Assembly (NCBI GenBank): GCA_024509875.1
Contig: JAMPIV010009923.1
Coordinates: forward strand, 49,745-113,744
DNA length: 64,000 bases
Reading direction: 5' to 3'
Origin: Oreohelix idahoensis
Taxonomy: Eukaryota; Mollusca; Gastropoda; Stylommatophora; Oreohelicidae
This document shows, piece after piece, positions 22,298-32,240 of this stretch (positions are counted from its first letter, which is position 1; the number at the start of each line of letters is the position of its first letter). The notes under the pieces are model-generated. The model saw only the letters and a program-made list of their open reading frames with translations, was not told the DNA's origin and made no database searches. A program made the translations under genes and the position numbers.

Positions 22298-23568
22298 TCA
22301 ATTTGCCTGGGATATATTGATACTAAACTGATAAGGTTGAAGCAATAAAGACCACCTCAGCAATCTTGCGTTTTCATGCTTAGCCTGAGATAAGAATACG
22401 AGAGGCTGATGGTCCGTCTCCACCACAAAAGTCCTACCATACAGATAGATTTGAAACTTCTTTATTGCCCAGATTAATGCTAAACATTCTTTTTCGCTTG
22501 TGGAGTATCCTTGTTCCGCCTTATTCAATTTGCGGCTTGCATAAGCGACTGGTTTCAGTTCCCCATCAGGTGAAGATGATCTTTGCAACAAAGCCCCTCC
22601 GAGTCCTACATTACTTGCATCGGTTCTTAAGACAAAGTCCTGTGTCAAATCAGGCAGTTTGAGAATAGGCCTGCTAGTGAGTTTTTCCTTTAACTCTTGG
22701 AACGCTAGTTCACATTGTGCAGTCCAAATAATTTTATCTGGAAGTCCCTTGCGAGTCAGATCAGTCAGAGGAGCACAAATAGCGTTAAAATTTTTGATGT
22801 ATTTCTGATAAAATCCGCATAACGACACGAATGATCGCACGTCCTTTTTTGTTTGTGGCCTAGGTGCTCTCTGCAGTTTTTTTTCCAAGTTCTTAGGATC
22901 AGGGGTCATATTACCCTGATATACAGTGTGTCCCAAGAATTCCAACTCTTTGCATCCAATACAACATTTTGTTGGCCTAGCAGTTAAGTTCGCCTCCCGA
23001 AGTCTATCAAACAACATCTCCAGAGCTTCAATGTGTTCTTCAAATGTCTCTGTGGCGACGAGAATATCATCCATGAAATTCGTGATACATGGGTTATTCA
23101 GGGGATCCAACAATTTTCGCATCATCCTTGAAAACACACTCGGAGCATTTTTCAGTCCGAATGGTAGCATATTGAATTCATAATGTCCATCCGAAGTGCT
23201 AAAAGCCAAATAAGGTCTCACTTCAGGCTTCACTGGGATCTGGTAATAGCCTTTACTAAGATCCACCTTTGAAAAGTATTTTGCCTTGTTCAGTCTGCAA
23301 ATAACTGTTTTGTGTCTGGTAATGGATCCACTTGTCCTTCTGTGACAGCATTCAGTTTCCTGTAATCTATGCACAGTCTGTGTTCCCCAGACGGTTTTCT
23401 CAACAAAACGACACTAGAACTAAAAGATGATTCACTGTGCGAAATAATCCCCTCCTTCAACAAATACTCTATTTCTTCCTTCAATGCCGTCTCCTTCGCG
23501 AACGGAATAGAATAGGCTCTCATACAGATTGGGTTTGAGTCTACCAGTTTCATGTCATACTGTAACAA
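22298..23568 (-). pseudogene. Element B2: reverse transcriptase-RNase H
   Basis: Two frames (23568-23290 and 23374-22298) encode the same RT-RNase H as the intact B1 frame 39492-40808, with the FMDDIL catalytic box, the LGHTVYQ region and the RNase H motifs TDASN and TDHQPL. Breaks: a missing C near 23296 shifts the frame just before the RT palm; three extra A near 22870 insert one Lys without shifting; and a missing C near 22312 replaces the last residues. RT copies the RNA and RNase H removes it. Confidence 0.9.
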
Positions 23569-23584
23569 ATTTGTATGGCCTGGT

Positions 23585-24130
23585 TTATCTGTTAATACAT
23601 CTGTATGTTCCTCCAGAACCTGTTGAACTCTCTCCCTCTGGTTTTTTAGTCAGGTGCTTACTGACTTTTACCTGTGCTGCTGTTTCACAAGGATGTAATG
23701 GGTATTCATGTGAGGTGAGTGGTTCTTTTTGCATCTGGGTTGCAATAGCCAAGGTCAATAAGGGGGTGCTTTCCTGGAGTGGTCTGTCCAGATACTTCTT
23801 TAACAGGTTTACATGATAAACTTTCTCCTTCCCCTTTTTGTCAATTTTATAGTTTGTTCTAGACACCTTCTCTAGAACCGTATATGGACCTTGCCAACCA
23901 ATTTGTAATTTATTCTGGCTTCCGGGTAGTAGAAGCAGCACCTTCTCTCCGACTGCCAGTTCCCTGTCCTTTGCCTTCCTATTAAAATATGCTGCATGTT
24001 TCTTCCTGGCTTGTTTCAAATTATCATTTGCCAGTTTCCATCCAGCTTTCAAACGAGTGGTCAGTTCGTTCACGTATTGATACGATGAGGTAACAGTCTC
24101 TTCCGCCTTCTCATCTGTCCAGGTCCTTAA
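23585..24130 (-). pseudogene. Element B2: integrase C-terminal (GPY/F) and INT-RT linker
   Basis: After module X the sequence returns to that of B1: LLRTWTDEKAEE, a basic helical stretch (QARKKHAAYFNRKAKDR), then GEKVLLLLPGS and the GPY/F module (IGWQGPYTVLEKV) typical of Ty3/Gypsy integrases, and YHVNLLKKYL. An A-run insertion near 23645 ends the frame early within the linker to RT. The frame is -1 relative to module X. Keeping this DNA-binding module while lacking a catalytic core is odd. Confidence 0.85.
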
Positions 24131-24135
24131 TAAAG

Positions 24136-24762
24136 TTACATCTGGATCTTTAATTTATCATACGTATTTTTCATGGAACCCGTCTGGTCCCGTCCCTTAG
24201 AAGCTTTATAATGAGGACTTTTCTTCCTAGAATCATCACTCACAAATCGACCACTACCAATTTTTCTCTGGGTTTTGTCTCCCCACTTAAGATTGCTTAT
24301 GAGAGATCTTCGCTCTCTTGTCTGTTCCTCCAGTTTATATAAGTCTGACCGAGGGATTGTCATCTTATCCTGGGTAAAAGTTCTTCTTTGTACTCTTCGC
24401 ATAGTGGCCATGTTAATCCATTCAAGTGAAGACTGGGTGTGAAAAGGGGGCTCCCATTCCACTTTGTCTACCCGAGTATTATTAGTTTTCCTTTCAGGCC
24501 TAAAGTTGCCCCGTGGCGTTTCTAGGTCCTGCACATATTTTCCCTTTGTGGGTGTTCCCTCATGAAATACGCCACATGCTTCTACAAAGTTTTCAACATC
24601 GACATTTACGTCGGGCCAATAGTATTTTCGAGCAATCTTTTGGCAGATGGTACCGACTTTCTCATGGTCACCATCTTTTCCAACATGTAAGCTCCTTATT
24701 AAGTTTGCCCTATATATCTTGGGAAGAACTAATTGTCCGTGACCAGTGGATCTAGTTCCTGT
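24136..24762 (-). CDS. Module X: replacement of the integrase core in element B2
   Basis: Where B1 has the H2C2 and D,D-35-E core, B2 has a continuous open reading frame of about 200 residues ending in TAA at 24136-24138. It starts with an H2C2-like stretch (LHVGKDGDHEKVGT, YYWP, DVENFVEACGVF) in which the fourth ligand is Phe instead of Cys. Then come HEGTPT, QDLETPRG, MATMRRVQ, a charged segment (KLEEQTRERRS), LKWG, GSGRFVSDDS and HYKASKGRD. No catalytic triad is visible. Element C encodes the same motifs in the same order with many substitutions. I do not recognise the region after the H2C2-like part. Confidence 0.75.
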   Translation of the reverse strand, partial: TGTRSTGHGQLVLPKIYRANLIRSLHVGKDGDHEKVGTICQKIARKYYWPDVNVDVENFVEACGVFHEGTPTKGKYVQDLETPRGNFRPERKTNNTRVDKVEWEPPFHTQSSLEWINMATMRRVQRRTFTQDKMTIPRSDLYKLEEQTRERRSLISNLKWGDKTQRKIGSGRFVSDDSRKKSPHYKASKGRDQTGSMKNTYDKLKIQM

Positions 24763-25411
24763 CTTCCTGTATAAGAGTTTGTTCTTCATGAAATATTCCC
24801 CCTTGCTCGGAGGGGTGTGGCATTTGGGCAATTTTTTAAAACAGGGCTTGAGTGTCCTATCCTCAGCCTGCGCCTTCCTCATCTCCTCTGGATGAGCATT
24901 TATAGGTTCACCTTCTTCCTCCTTCTTCTGTGACCTGGTCTGCACTGTCGCCATGATCACCGGTTTCTCGGGATTCCCCAAGAAGACGTATCTACACCCC
25001 AATATCAGAGGGTAGATTGGTTCATCTATCACTGCTGCTCTGATTTCTCCTTCCACATAGCGAGTTTTCACCGTTATCCTTGCGATGGGAAGTGTCATGA
25101 GTGTATGTCCTTAGTCGCCCCTTGTATTTCCACTGTTTCTGTGGTATACTGACTTGGGTCCACTAGGCTAGACTTCACAACTGAATCATAATCCAAACCT
25201 GTATCATAAAGGCACCTTATGGTGACCCCATTACAAATAACATCCTCACAAACTGGGGGGTGATAAGGTTCCTGTTGTCCATTAGGATTAACCTTTAATC
25301 TTCGCGTCCCCCACTTCATTGCAGCAATGTTTGAAGATTTCCTTCTACAAAATTCGGTGTTATGGTTATCCTTCTTGCACCATTTACACCATCTTTTTCC
25401 TTGGTTCAACG
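24763..25411 (-). pseudogene. Element B2: zinc knuckle, protease and INT linker
   Basis: On the - strand a CCHC knuckle (RWCKWCKKDNHNTEFC) lies at about 25360-25400, followed by retropepsin with the active site CLYDTG (DTG codons 25197-25205) and the GCRYVFLG end, then TRSQ, LKPCFKKLP and LLYRKTG. A missing C at about 25103 shifts the frame in mid-protease; the second frame runs 25098 onward into module X without a stop. Protease frees Gag and Pol proteins from the polyprotein. Confidence 0.88.
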
Positions 25412-26561
25412 GTTTTCTTTCATTGAACTTTTGGTCATTGAACTGTGAGTTTCTGTCGCGATAGTCATTTCTTGGCCGCTCAAAGTTTGTCCTACCTTTA
25501 TTTCCCTGCTCTCTATTATCAAATTTATTAAATTGCTGTGGAGCTTTAAAATTGTCTATGTGCTTCTTCTTAGCACCACTTACCTCTGCCTGAGCTGCCT
25601 GATACCTCTCAGCAACATTTAAAATTTCCCCCCAACTTCTCTGCACCTTGTTCCATGAGAAATTTTCTCATGTCTGGAGCCATGGACTCTCTCAATTGCT
25701 CAATCATGATCATTTCTTTAAGATCTTGGGTCTTCCCCAGAGCCGTCCATTTCTCCAAATAGGTTTCTAGTCTGGCAGAGAATTGGTGGTATGTCTCCCC
25801 AGACAACAGTTTGGCATTTCTAAATTTCTTACGATAAAATTCACAATTCTTCTCGTACCTTAATAACAAAGCCTGCTTTAACATGTCATAATTGTCTTGG
25901 TCTTCCCTGTTCATTTTGGCAAATACTTCATAAGAAGTACCTCTCAATCCCTGTGATAGCTTTAAACTCCACCTCTCTCTCTCTAACCCATATGTAGTAG
26001 CTCATAACTCAAAACGTCCTAGGTACCCCTCTATGTCATCGTCTTTTTCAACAAAATGGTCTAAATGAAACCCCATAGCTGAGTTTGAGGCTCCCAGACT
26101 GGGCGTAGCATCTGAGGCAAAAGGGCTGGCACCATTTTCAGGGGCCGGGCCTTGTAATTCCAGCTACCTTAGTCGTAATTCGTGCTCCCTTTGCAACCTT
26201 CTATCTTCTGCTTCCCTTTCGGCCTTTTTTTCTTCTGCCTCCCTTTCGGCAGTCAACCTTTTTTCTTCTGCCTCCCTTTCGGCAGTCAACCTTTTTTCTT
26301 CTGCCTCCCTTTGCTGTCGTTTTTCTTCTGCCTCAATCTGCAGCCTCTAAATGTCTCTATCAGCCTCAATTTGTAACCTCTTCTCTTCAGCTAACCTTTC
26401 AGCCTCTAATTTTCTTTCAGCCTCTTTTTCTAATCTCCTTTCTTCCCGTTCAATATATTATCACATTCAGCCGTTACATATTGAATTAAAATTTGACCAT
26501 CCATTCCCATCTCCTTCGCGGTGAGCACAGCAGCTGATCTAAATTTTGCCAACTCCGCCAT
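25412..26561 (-). pseudogene. Element B2: gag
   Basis: Start ATG at 26561 (MAELAKFRSA). A missing A near 26460 breaks the frame after about 33 residues. The following coiled-coil part, built on repeated EAEEKRLTAERE-like units, holds nonsense codons, as does the start of the capsid part (TGA near 26000). The SCAN-like capsid is open in 25947-25609, and the frame 25646-25095 covers the basic region before the knuckle. The protein is the particle-forming Gag; this copy cannot make it unless the breaks are assembly errors. Confidence 0.85.
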
Positions 26562-26802
26562 ACTTTTTAGACAATATAATAATATACAAGCTAAATCTCT
26601 AACCAGTAAATACACTAAGTACTTCTTATGACTATAGTCTAACTAATTCTAACTAACCAGTTAACTAATTAATTATTACTGGCTGTGAAGATTCACCAAC
26701 TTTTATCTGCAGGGACACTTTTAATGTTAAAGGGAATTTTACAATTTATTTCCCTACTTTTATTTCTCCCACCAGGAGATCCTAATATTACTGTTGGGCT
26801 AA

Positions 26803-26828
26803 TTATCCCTGGACAAGACCCCAATATA
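26803..26828 (-). promoter_or_regulatory. Element B2 leader / primer-binding region
   Basis: Next to the 5' LTR end the - strand reads TATATTGGGGTCTTGTCCAG, as in B1 (36188) and, less exactly, C (44029). Its position fits a primer-binding site, but I could not assign a tRNA. Confidence 0.45.
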
Positions 26829-29088
26829 TGTAGTGGTGTTTGATGGTATTGTATGTTGGTGATATTACTAAATGTAATTGTATGAGGCCAGCTGTGAAGG
26901 CTCCTGAGATAAAATGTAGTTGTGAATTGTCAGAAGGCCTTTCTTGCTACCACTACGACCTCACACTTTTTTTTTTTTTTAATGAATGTGGCTACGTAAA
27001 GTGTCTAGGGTTATGATATGTAGTGTGGTGTAATAGGTTATAGATATACCCACAGATATTTAACAAGACTAATAATATTAATAAATGTAAAAATACACTG
27101 AACTAACTCACGTGTGTAAAATTTTTTGATAGAATTATATTACATTTATTTTGTTCTGGATCAATTTTTTAGGTTGACCAGAACTTAAAAGGATTTAGAG
27201 ATTATGAAAGAAATGCATGGAATATTATATCATAAATGCAATAGTGTACATATATATGTACTATACTAGTTAGTTTTATTAAAATGTTCTAGTAGTCATC
27301 TACTTGGGAGGATAGTTAATGTTTGTGCTGTTGGGGTGGCCTCATCACACCTGTCTATATTGACTACACAGTGTCCAGAAAATGGTGGGAATTTTTATGG
27401 GGGTATTAGTAACTACAAAGCGTTGGTGAATGTCCAGCAGACCAGAGGCTCACTCATCTTGTAGTTGTAGCTCTGGTGCTGAAATCTGGTGGTCCCACCT
27501 CTCCGTGCTGGCGGGCAATAATGGTGGTCTCTGTCACAAGTACTGCACAGATACACTCGAGTAAAGTCACCAACTGAATAGACACTGCTTTGTTGACAAC
27601 AGAAACTCACAGCTCTGCAATCAAAGTATGGGCCATGTGTCAAAATCTATTCTCTACCCACGTCTGGACACAACACTGACACAACAACCACATCATACAG
27701 ACAGGTCAGATCTCTCTGACCAAACAGCACATTTACCATGGGGGTTTTACATCAGATAGATCCTCCCAGACTATAGATTCTGAAAAATATTTATTAGTTT
27801 TCTGCCCTAAAAGAGGATAGGTAATATGTTTCATTATTCTCAACACTTGATCTGTCTTTCCTAACCCTTGCTGGAGTTTATGTATATTGTTGGTCCCTAG
27901 ACCCTGACTAGGGCGGGGGGTCTAGAGCAAATCCCTACTTGTTAGTAAGGCTAGATTTCGATATGGCAGTATCAAATCACTCGAACATGAAACAATATTC
28001 AAAATATACAAAGAAATAATTTCAATCTTACCAGATTATGAATAAATAACACAGAATTGCTAGCAAAACTCAGCTGAGCTGCTGGCTATAGTATGGCGTC
28101 CCTAAACTTCTTTCACTTTCTTTCATATGGAAATCACCACACTTTAAAATCTGTGTCTATCACTGAACAACTATTGAAGAATGGCCCCACTTTCGCGTCT
28201 GAGCGCTAATAATATGATTGTCTGTGGCCAATCACTGCCTAGGTTTATTTTAAATTCAAATTTCCTACCCTAAAGTCATTTCAGTCATGCTTCAGTCAAG
28301 TATGGATGGTTATCTGTTAGTCTGTCCGTCTCTACTTGTGTTTCTACAAAAATGTACTTGATTTTTGAACCAACCTTTCTCTCCCCTCCAAAATTTGTCG
28401 TTAAAAGTTATTTTTAGACACAGCCACCACAAAATCCCTTCTCTTCCATACTAAGTAGATTTGAACACCTGCGTCTCGAGGTCGTGTTTTTTTGTGCAAA
28501 TAGCGACACTTTTAGATTCAATACAGTCTGTCGATGATGTGAACAACACTGTCTTTTGTCATTATCTTCAATATTATCTATCCGTTTGTAAAATTAAGAA
28601 CATATTAGTTCACTGCTCAGAATGGGCCATCCGGCCAGCTAATTTTTATATTCCTAACATTAATATTAAGAAAAAAGTACTTTTTAAATTTTTGTAATAT
28701 TCCAAACATCTGCGTTTTGCCGCTGAATTCAAATCAAGGGCTTGGTATTGCAAAAGCGTCCAATAAATGACTGTGGCGTAACATATCTATGGTCCCTTCT
28801 GTCGAGTTGCTTACTTTTTATGTCAACTTGGGAAACGGGACTTTTTCCCCCCCCCCCCCCCCCCCCCAAATTGCGTCTCCTTAGCCTTTCTAGTCTCACG
28901 CAATCTTTCCAGTCATATTTTTTTCCTTTTTGATCCGCCGTTCCCCTCCTGTCTAGCAAGTCAATTATTATGGAGGATGATGACCCGCGGTCTAGGCGAT
29001 CATGTACTATTCGCAGCCTACGCATTATGTTTTTATCCTTAAATGTTATCTTTGGAGGTATTTTACCGTTGTATCTCTGTCAATTTCA

Positions 29089-29093
<5 letters not shown>
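26829..29093 (-). repeat. Element B2 5' LTR
   Basis: On the - strand it starts at 29093 with TGTAGTGAAATTGAC and ends at 26829 with CACTACA. It is almost identical to the LTR at 19898-22163 apart from scattered substitutions and a longer poly-C tract (about 28845-28867). Hairpin GGTCAGA-TCTC-TCTGACC lies at 27704-27721. A promoter is expected here but no core element is certain. Confidence 0.93.
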
Positions 29094-29145
<52 letters not shown>

Positions 29146-29154
29146 CACACACAC
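29092..29154. repeat. (CA)n microsatellite, insertion site of B2
   Basis: About thirty CA units with one G interruption. The matching left flank has only CACACAC at 19891-19897. Confidence 0.95.
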
Positions 29155-29242
29155 ATGGTTGCCAGTTGTATACACATCCTGATACTAGTCGTCATTTACC
29201 ACATTCCTGAGAGTGCAGTCGTACTGTTCTTTCTGTCTGTCT

Positions 29243-29417
29243 AGAGCAGGGGTTCTCATCCTTTGTTTTGCTCATGGTCTCCTTCTGAGCATTAGTTACC
29301 TTTCCCCCTTCATAGTCGCTGTTAGCTGGAAAAAGGTACTTCATCAGAAATACGACACTTACTGTGGTCCCCTAGAAATATGTCATGGCCCACTGGTGAA
29401 CCATATGACGCAAGTCG
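29243..29417. repeat. hAT-like end plus repeat E, right copy
   Basis: GCAGGGGTTCTCATCCTTTG near 29247 resembles common non-autonomous hAT termini. It leads into the 109-bp repeat E (29309-29417) that also occurs at 19592-19700. No partner terminus was found on the other side. Confidence 0.5.
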
Positions 29418-29649
29418 ATAACCTCTCGTCTAAAGAACCCCAGGTACTACCCCAAATGACCTATAATATTTGCACCCACTGGCAACGAGTGATACCTTAG
29501 TAACGGATGCTGGCAAGATGTATGCATTTCGCGTTAAAATACAGCTTCTGCTCAAGAGAATTAAACTGAATTACCAACATGACCACTGACGGCTTAAGGC
29601 CTAAGGATGCAAGAAGAGGAAGAAGAGTGGAAAAACCCCAGCTCTGTTG

Positions 29650-29944
29650 TTAACTCTTTAATGACGAGAGGCCATTATTTGGGGCCGATTTTCCCAGATG
29701 CTCGTGACGGGAGACCAGTTTTTGGGGCCAATATAATTAAAACTAATTTTTTTGTTTGATGTCCCAATTTTACATTTTATTAATCTTCATTCAGTTTTCT
29801 TTAAAACTATGTATAACATTACCATATGTTTAAAAAGCGTGGAAATAACCGACCTTTACACTTTAACACAACAGGAACACTCAAAGCAACAGAATATTAG
29901 TTCCATCAAAAAGTGGGAAAACCCCTACGTCCTTCAAGAGTTAA
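29650..29944. mobile_element. piggyBac-like MITE (candidate)
   Basis: TTAA occurs at both ends (29650-29653 and 29941-29944). The ends CTCTTTAATGACGAGAGG and, inverted, CTCTTGAAGGACGTAGGG match at about thirteen of eighteen positions. TTAA target duplication is the piggyBac signature. Near the left end a unit of about 42 bp ending in TTTGGGGCC is repeated twice. There is no transposase frame. Confidence 0.5.
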
Positions 29945-32142
29945 AGCTATGCGATGTTCGATACTCCCTGTTGCTTCCGGGAGTCTCAGAAAAGACCAAC
30001 AAACAAACAAATATTGGGCGATTGCTCGTTCGGTTATTTCGTAAGAAGTGGCTGTTGTGAAGTTGTATTGCATGGGGCTGGCAACTTCATAATTTAAATG
30101 TTAGCTACAGAAATCACAACTGCAACAATGTGAAACTTTTAAATCGCAGTTCAAGACAGCCAAACGACAGTTATGAATTTATAGTCTTAACCAAATTAAC
30201 ATTACGTTTGTGCCAATTTTGGTAGCATATTGTCCCAGGTCTTGACATGTCTAGAATATCCTCTCAACTACAGCATTATTCACTGGGGTTATTAGACACA
30301 TACGAGCACATGCGACGGGCTCTTTAAATGCCTTATGTTGGAATCCACCAATCCAAAACAGTTAACTTTCTGTGGAGAGTCAATCTTTTCTCGTACAAGC
30401 CACCTAGTACCTAGTACATGATGGTGTTTCAAATGGAAGAGGTGCAGCTCAAGTAGGTTAAGATTCTGTAGCTGTATTCATAGCGCAATACAATCTATAC
30501 GATTATCATCTCAACTCACTATGGCGATACCAGTGAGGTATTTCTGACAATTAAAATCCGATATGCGATGGTAGTGTGGAAACTGCATGTTGAATGCACA
30601 AAGCCAGTGAATGGCAGATAAATTTCAGTTGGACACAGAGAAGACATTTCTTACCAACCATGGTTTACACACCATCCAATGCAAAAACGATGCAGTTTGT
30701 CAGACTCTAGTCGCTTTCATGGCTATACTGCCACAAACACATACTTTCTCCGTTCACAGCCAGATATAAAAATGCTAATAATCAGTAGGTCATATTGTCT
30801 AAGGGGATTGAGATGATAACCTAGATGTCTATGTGACCGTATATAATGGGTTGCAATTTATATTAGCTTCACTCGTTATGCTTTGTATACTTCTTTCAGT
30901 GAAAGCAATTTTAGCATGTAAAAAATAAAAAGCCAAAAAGGATAAACGAATTTTTTTACGACAACCAATTGTTTTAAAAAGACACCAAAAAAAAAAACAA
31001 AAAAAAAAACAAACACCAAAACGCCAAACGAATTTTTTGACGCCAAGCAATTAAAAACAAAAGCCAGATTTGTGAAGTTTGACGTCCAAAAAAGCCAAAT
31101 TGGCAACCCAGACACACTATCATAGTTCCGCTCCAACGACCCAGTCAACCAGTAGGATCACACATAACATCATTGCAATGCTGTCCCCAAATTATAAACA
31201 TAACAACAAGTAAGTTTCCTGTGGAGCACAGATGTTTTACAACAATACAATCTGCAATATAGATTGATAGATATATATGTGATGAGAAGAGAAGCACTCA
31301 AAAATATCGTAACTTCATGGAAAAATAGAGTGTACGTGAAGCAGATGACGACAGAGAGAAAAGGCAAGGACGAGCTGATCACTAGCATGTGCTGAAGTCA
31401 ATTTCACAATGAATTAAAACGCCCGATGCGAACATTTGTGAACAGATATCATCGCGTACTACTCCCTGTGGGCATGGCACTCGACGATGTCTATGAAGCC
31501 TTCCTTGCACGAAATGTTCTGATCTGTTACCCTCATCTCCTCTATCTCGCTTCGCTTTATTTGTTAATTTCCGAATGTCTATATTTGCTCTTTCATAAAA
31601 TGTTACATTTAATAACAAAATACAAGAATAATTAATTGCTTCTTATTTGAGATGTCTTTAAAAAACAATTACAGAGCACTAGTTCATTTATAGTTCAGCG
31701 TGAAACATGGCCATATATAAACTAGTTACAGCGTACTCTTTTTTCAACCTAGATACAATGTCCGTCGTTTATATTAGTGCGCACTTGCAAATATAAAAGA
31801 CTGCGTGGTCTGGTTGTGAGGGTTACATTATGTCACGGGTTGCTTCCCCTTGCTCTGCAGTAGTGGTCTAACAGTGGCAAAACCCTAGAGTATCTAGTGT
31901 GGGTCTTTAAAGGTGTCTACCTTCGCACAGGATTACTCTTGGCAGAGTTGTAGACAGAAGGATAATGATGTTTCTACCTCGACGGAGTGTTCACAAGATA
32001 TTTCAGAAGTCAAGAACAATGCTGAAATGAGTCTTAGCACGTTAACCTTGTATCTGACCCGCCGCCTTTTGCGAAGATGGATAGAAATGATTTGCTCGTT
32101 CAAGCTCCCGGCTGATTTGATTCAGCGAAATTTCTTTTATTA
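29945..32142. other. No gene seen
   Basis: AT-rich sequence with an A-rich block (30955-31045) containing GCCAAA/CGCCAAACGAATTTTTT-like repeats. Short frames on both strands here (for example 30829-31050, 31382-31618 and 31913-32143) overlap one another and have no motif. Confidence 0.4.
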
Positions 32143-32143
32143 G

Positions 32144-32237
<94 letters not shown>
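32143..32237. repeat. (TA)n microsatellite abutting the C 5' LTR
   Basis: About 47 TA units run without interruption into the first base of the LTR of element C. Confidence 0.95.

Positions 32238-32240
<3 letters not shown>

Larger units (their letters stand above)
19898..29093 (-). mobile_element. Element B2: full-length Gmr1-like LTR retrotransposon with module X
   Basis: Complete 9.2-kb insertion with two LTRs in TGTAGTG...CACTACA form and a 5-bp target duplication CACAC (19893-19897 and 29094-29098) inside a CA microsatellite. On the - strand the order is gag, PR, module X in place of the integrase core, integrase C-terminus, RT, RNase H. The sequence is nearly identical to B1 except at the X position (24135-24762). 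Frames are broken by several one-base indels and nonsense changes. Without the integrase catalytic core this copy would need integrase in trans. Confidence 0.92.

Noticed and set aside
24136..24762. Module X as a simple frameshifted integrase core
   Set aside because: B1 and X cannot be aligned past the YYWP/YFWP area, and X is conserved in frame in a second family; a decayed core would not keep new shared motifs.
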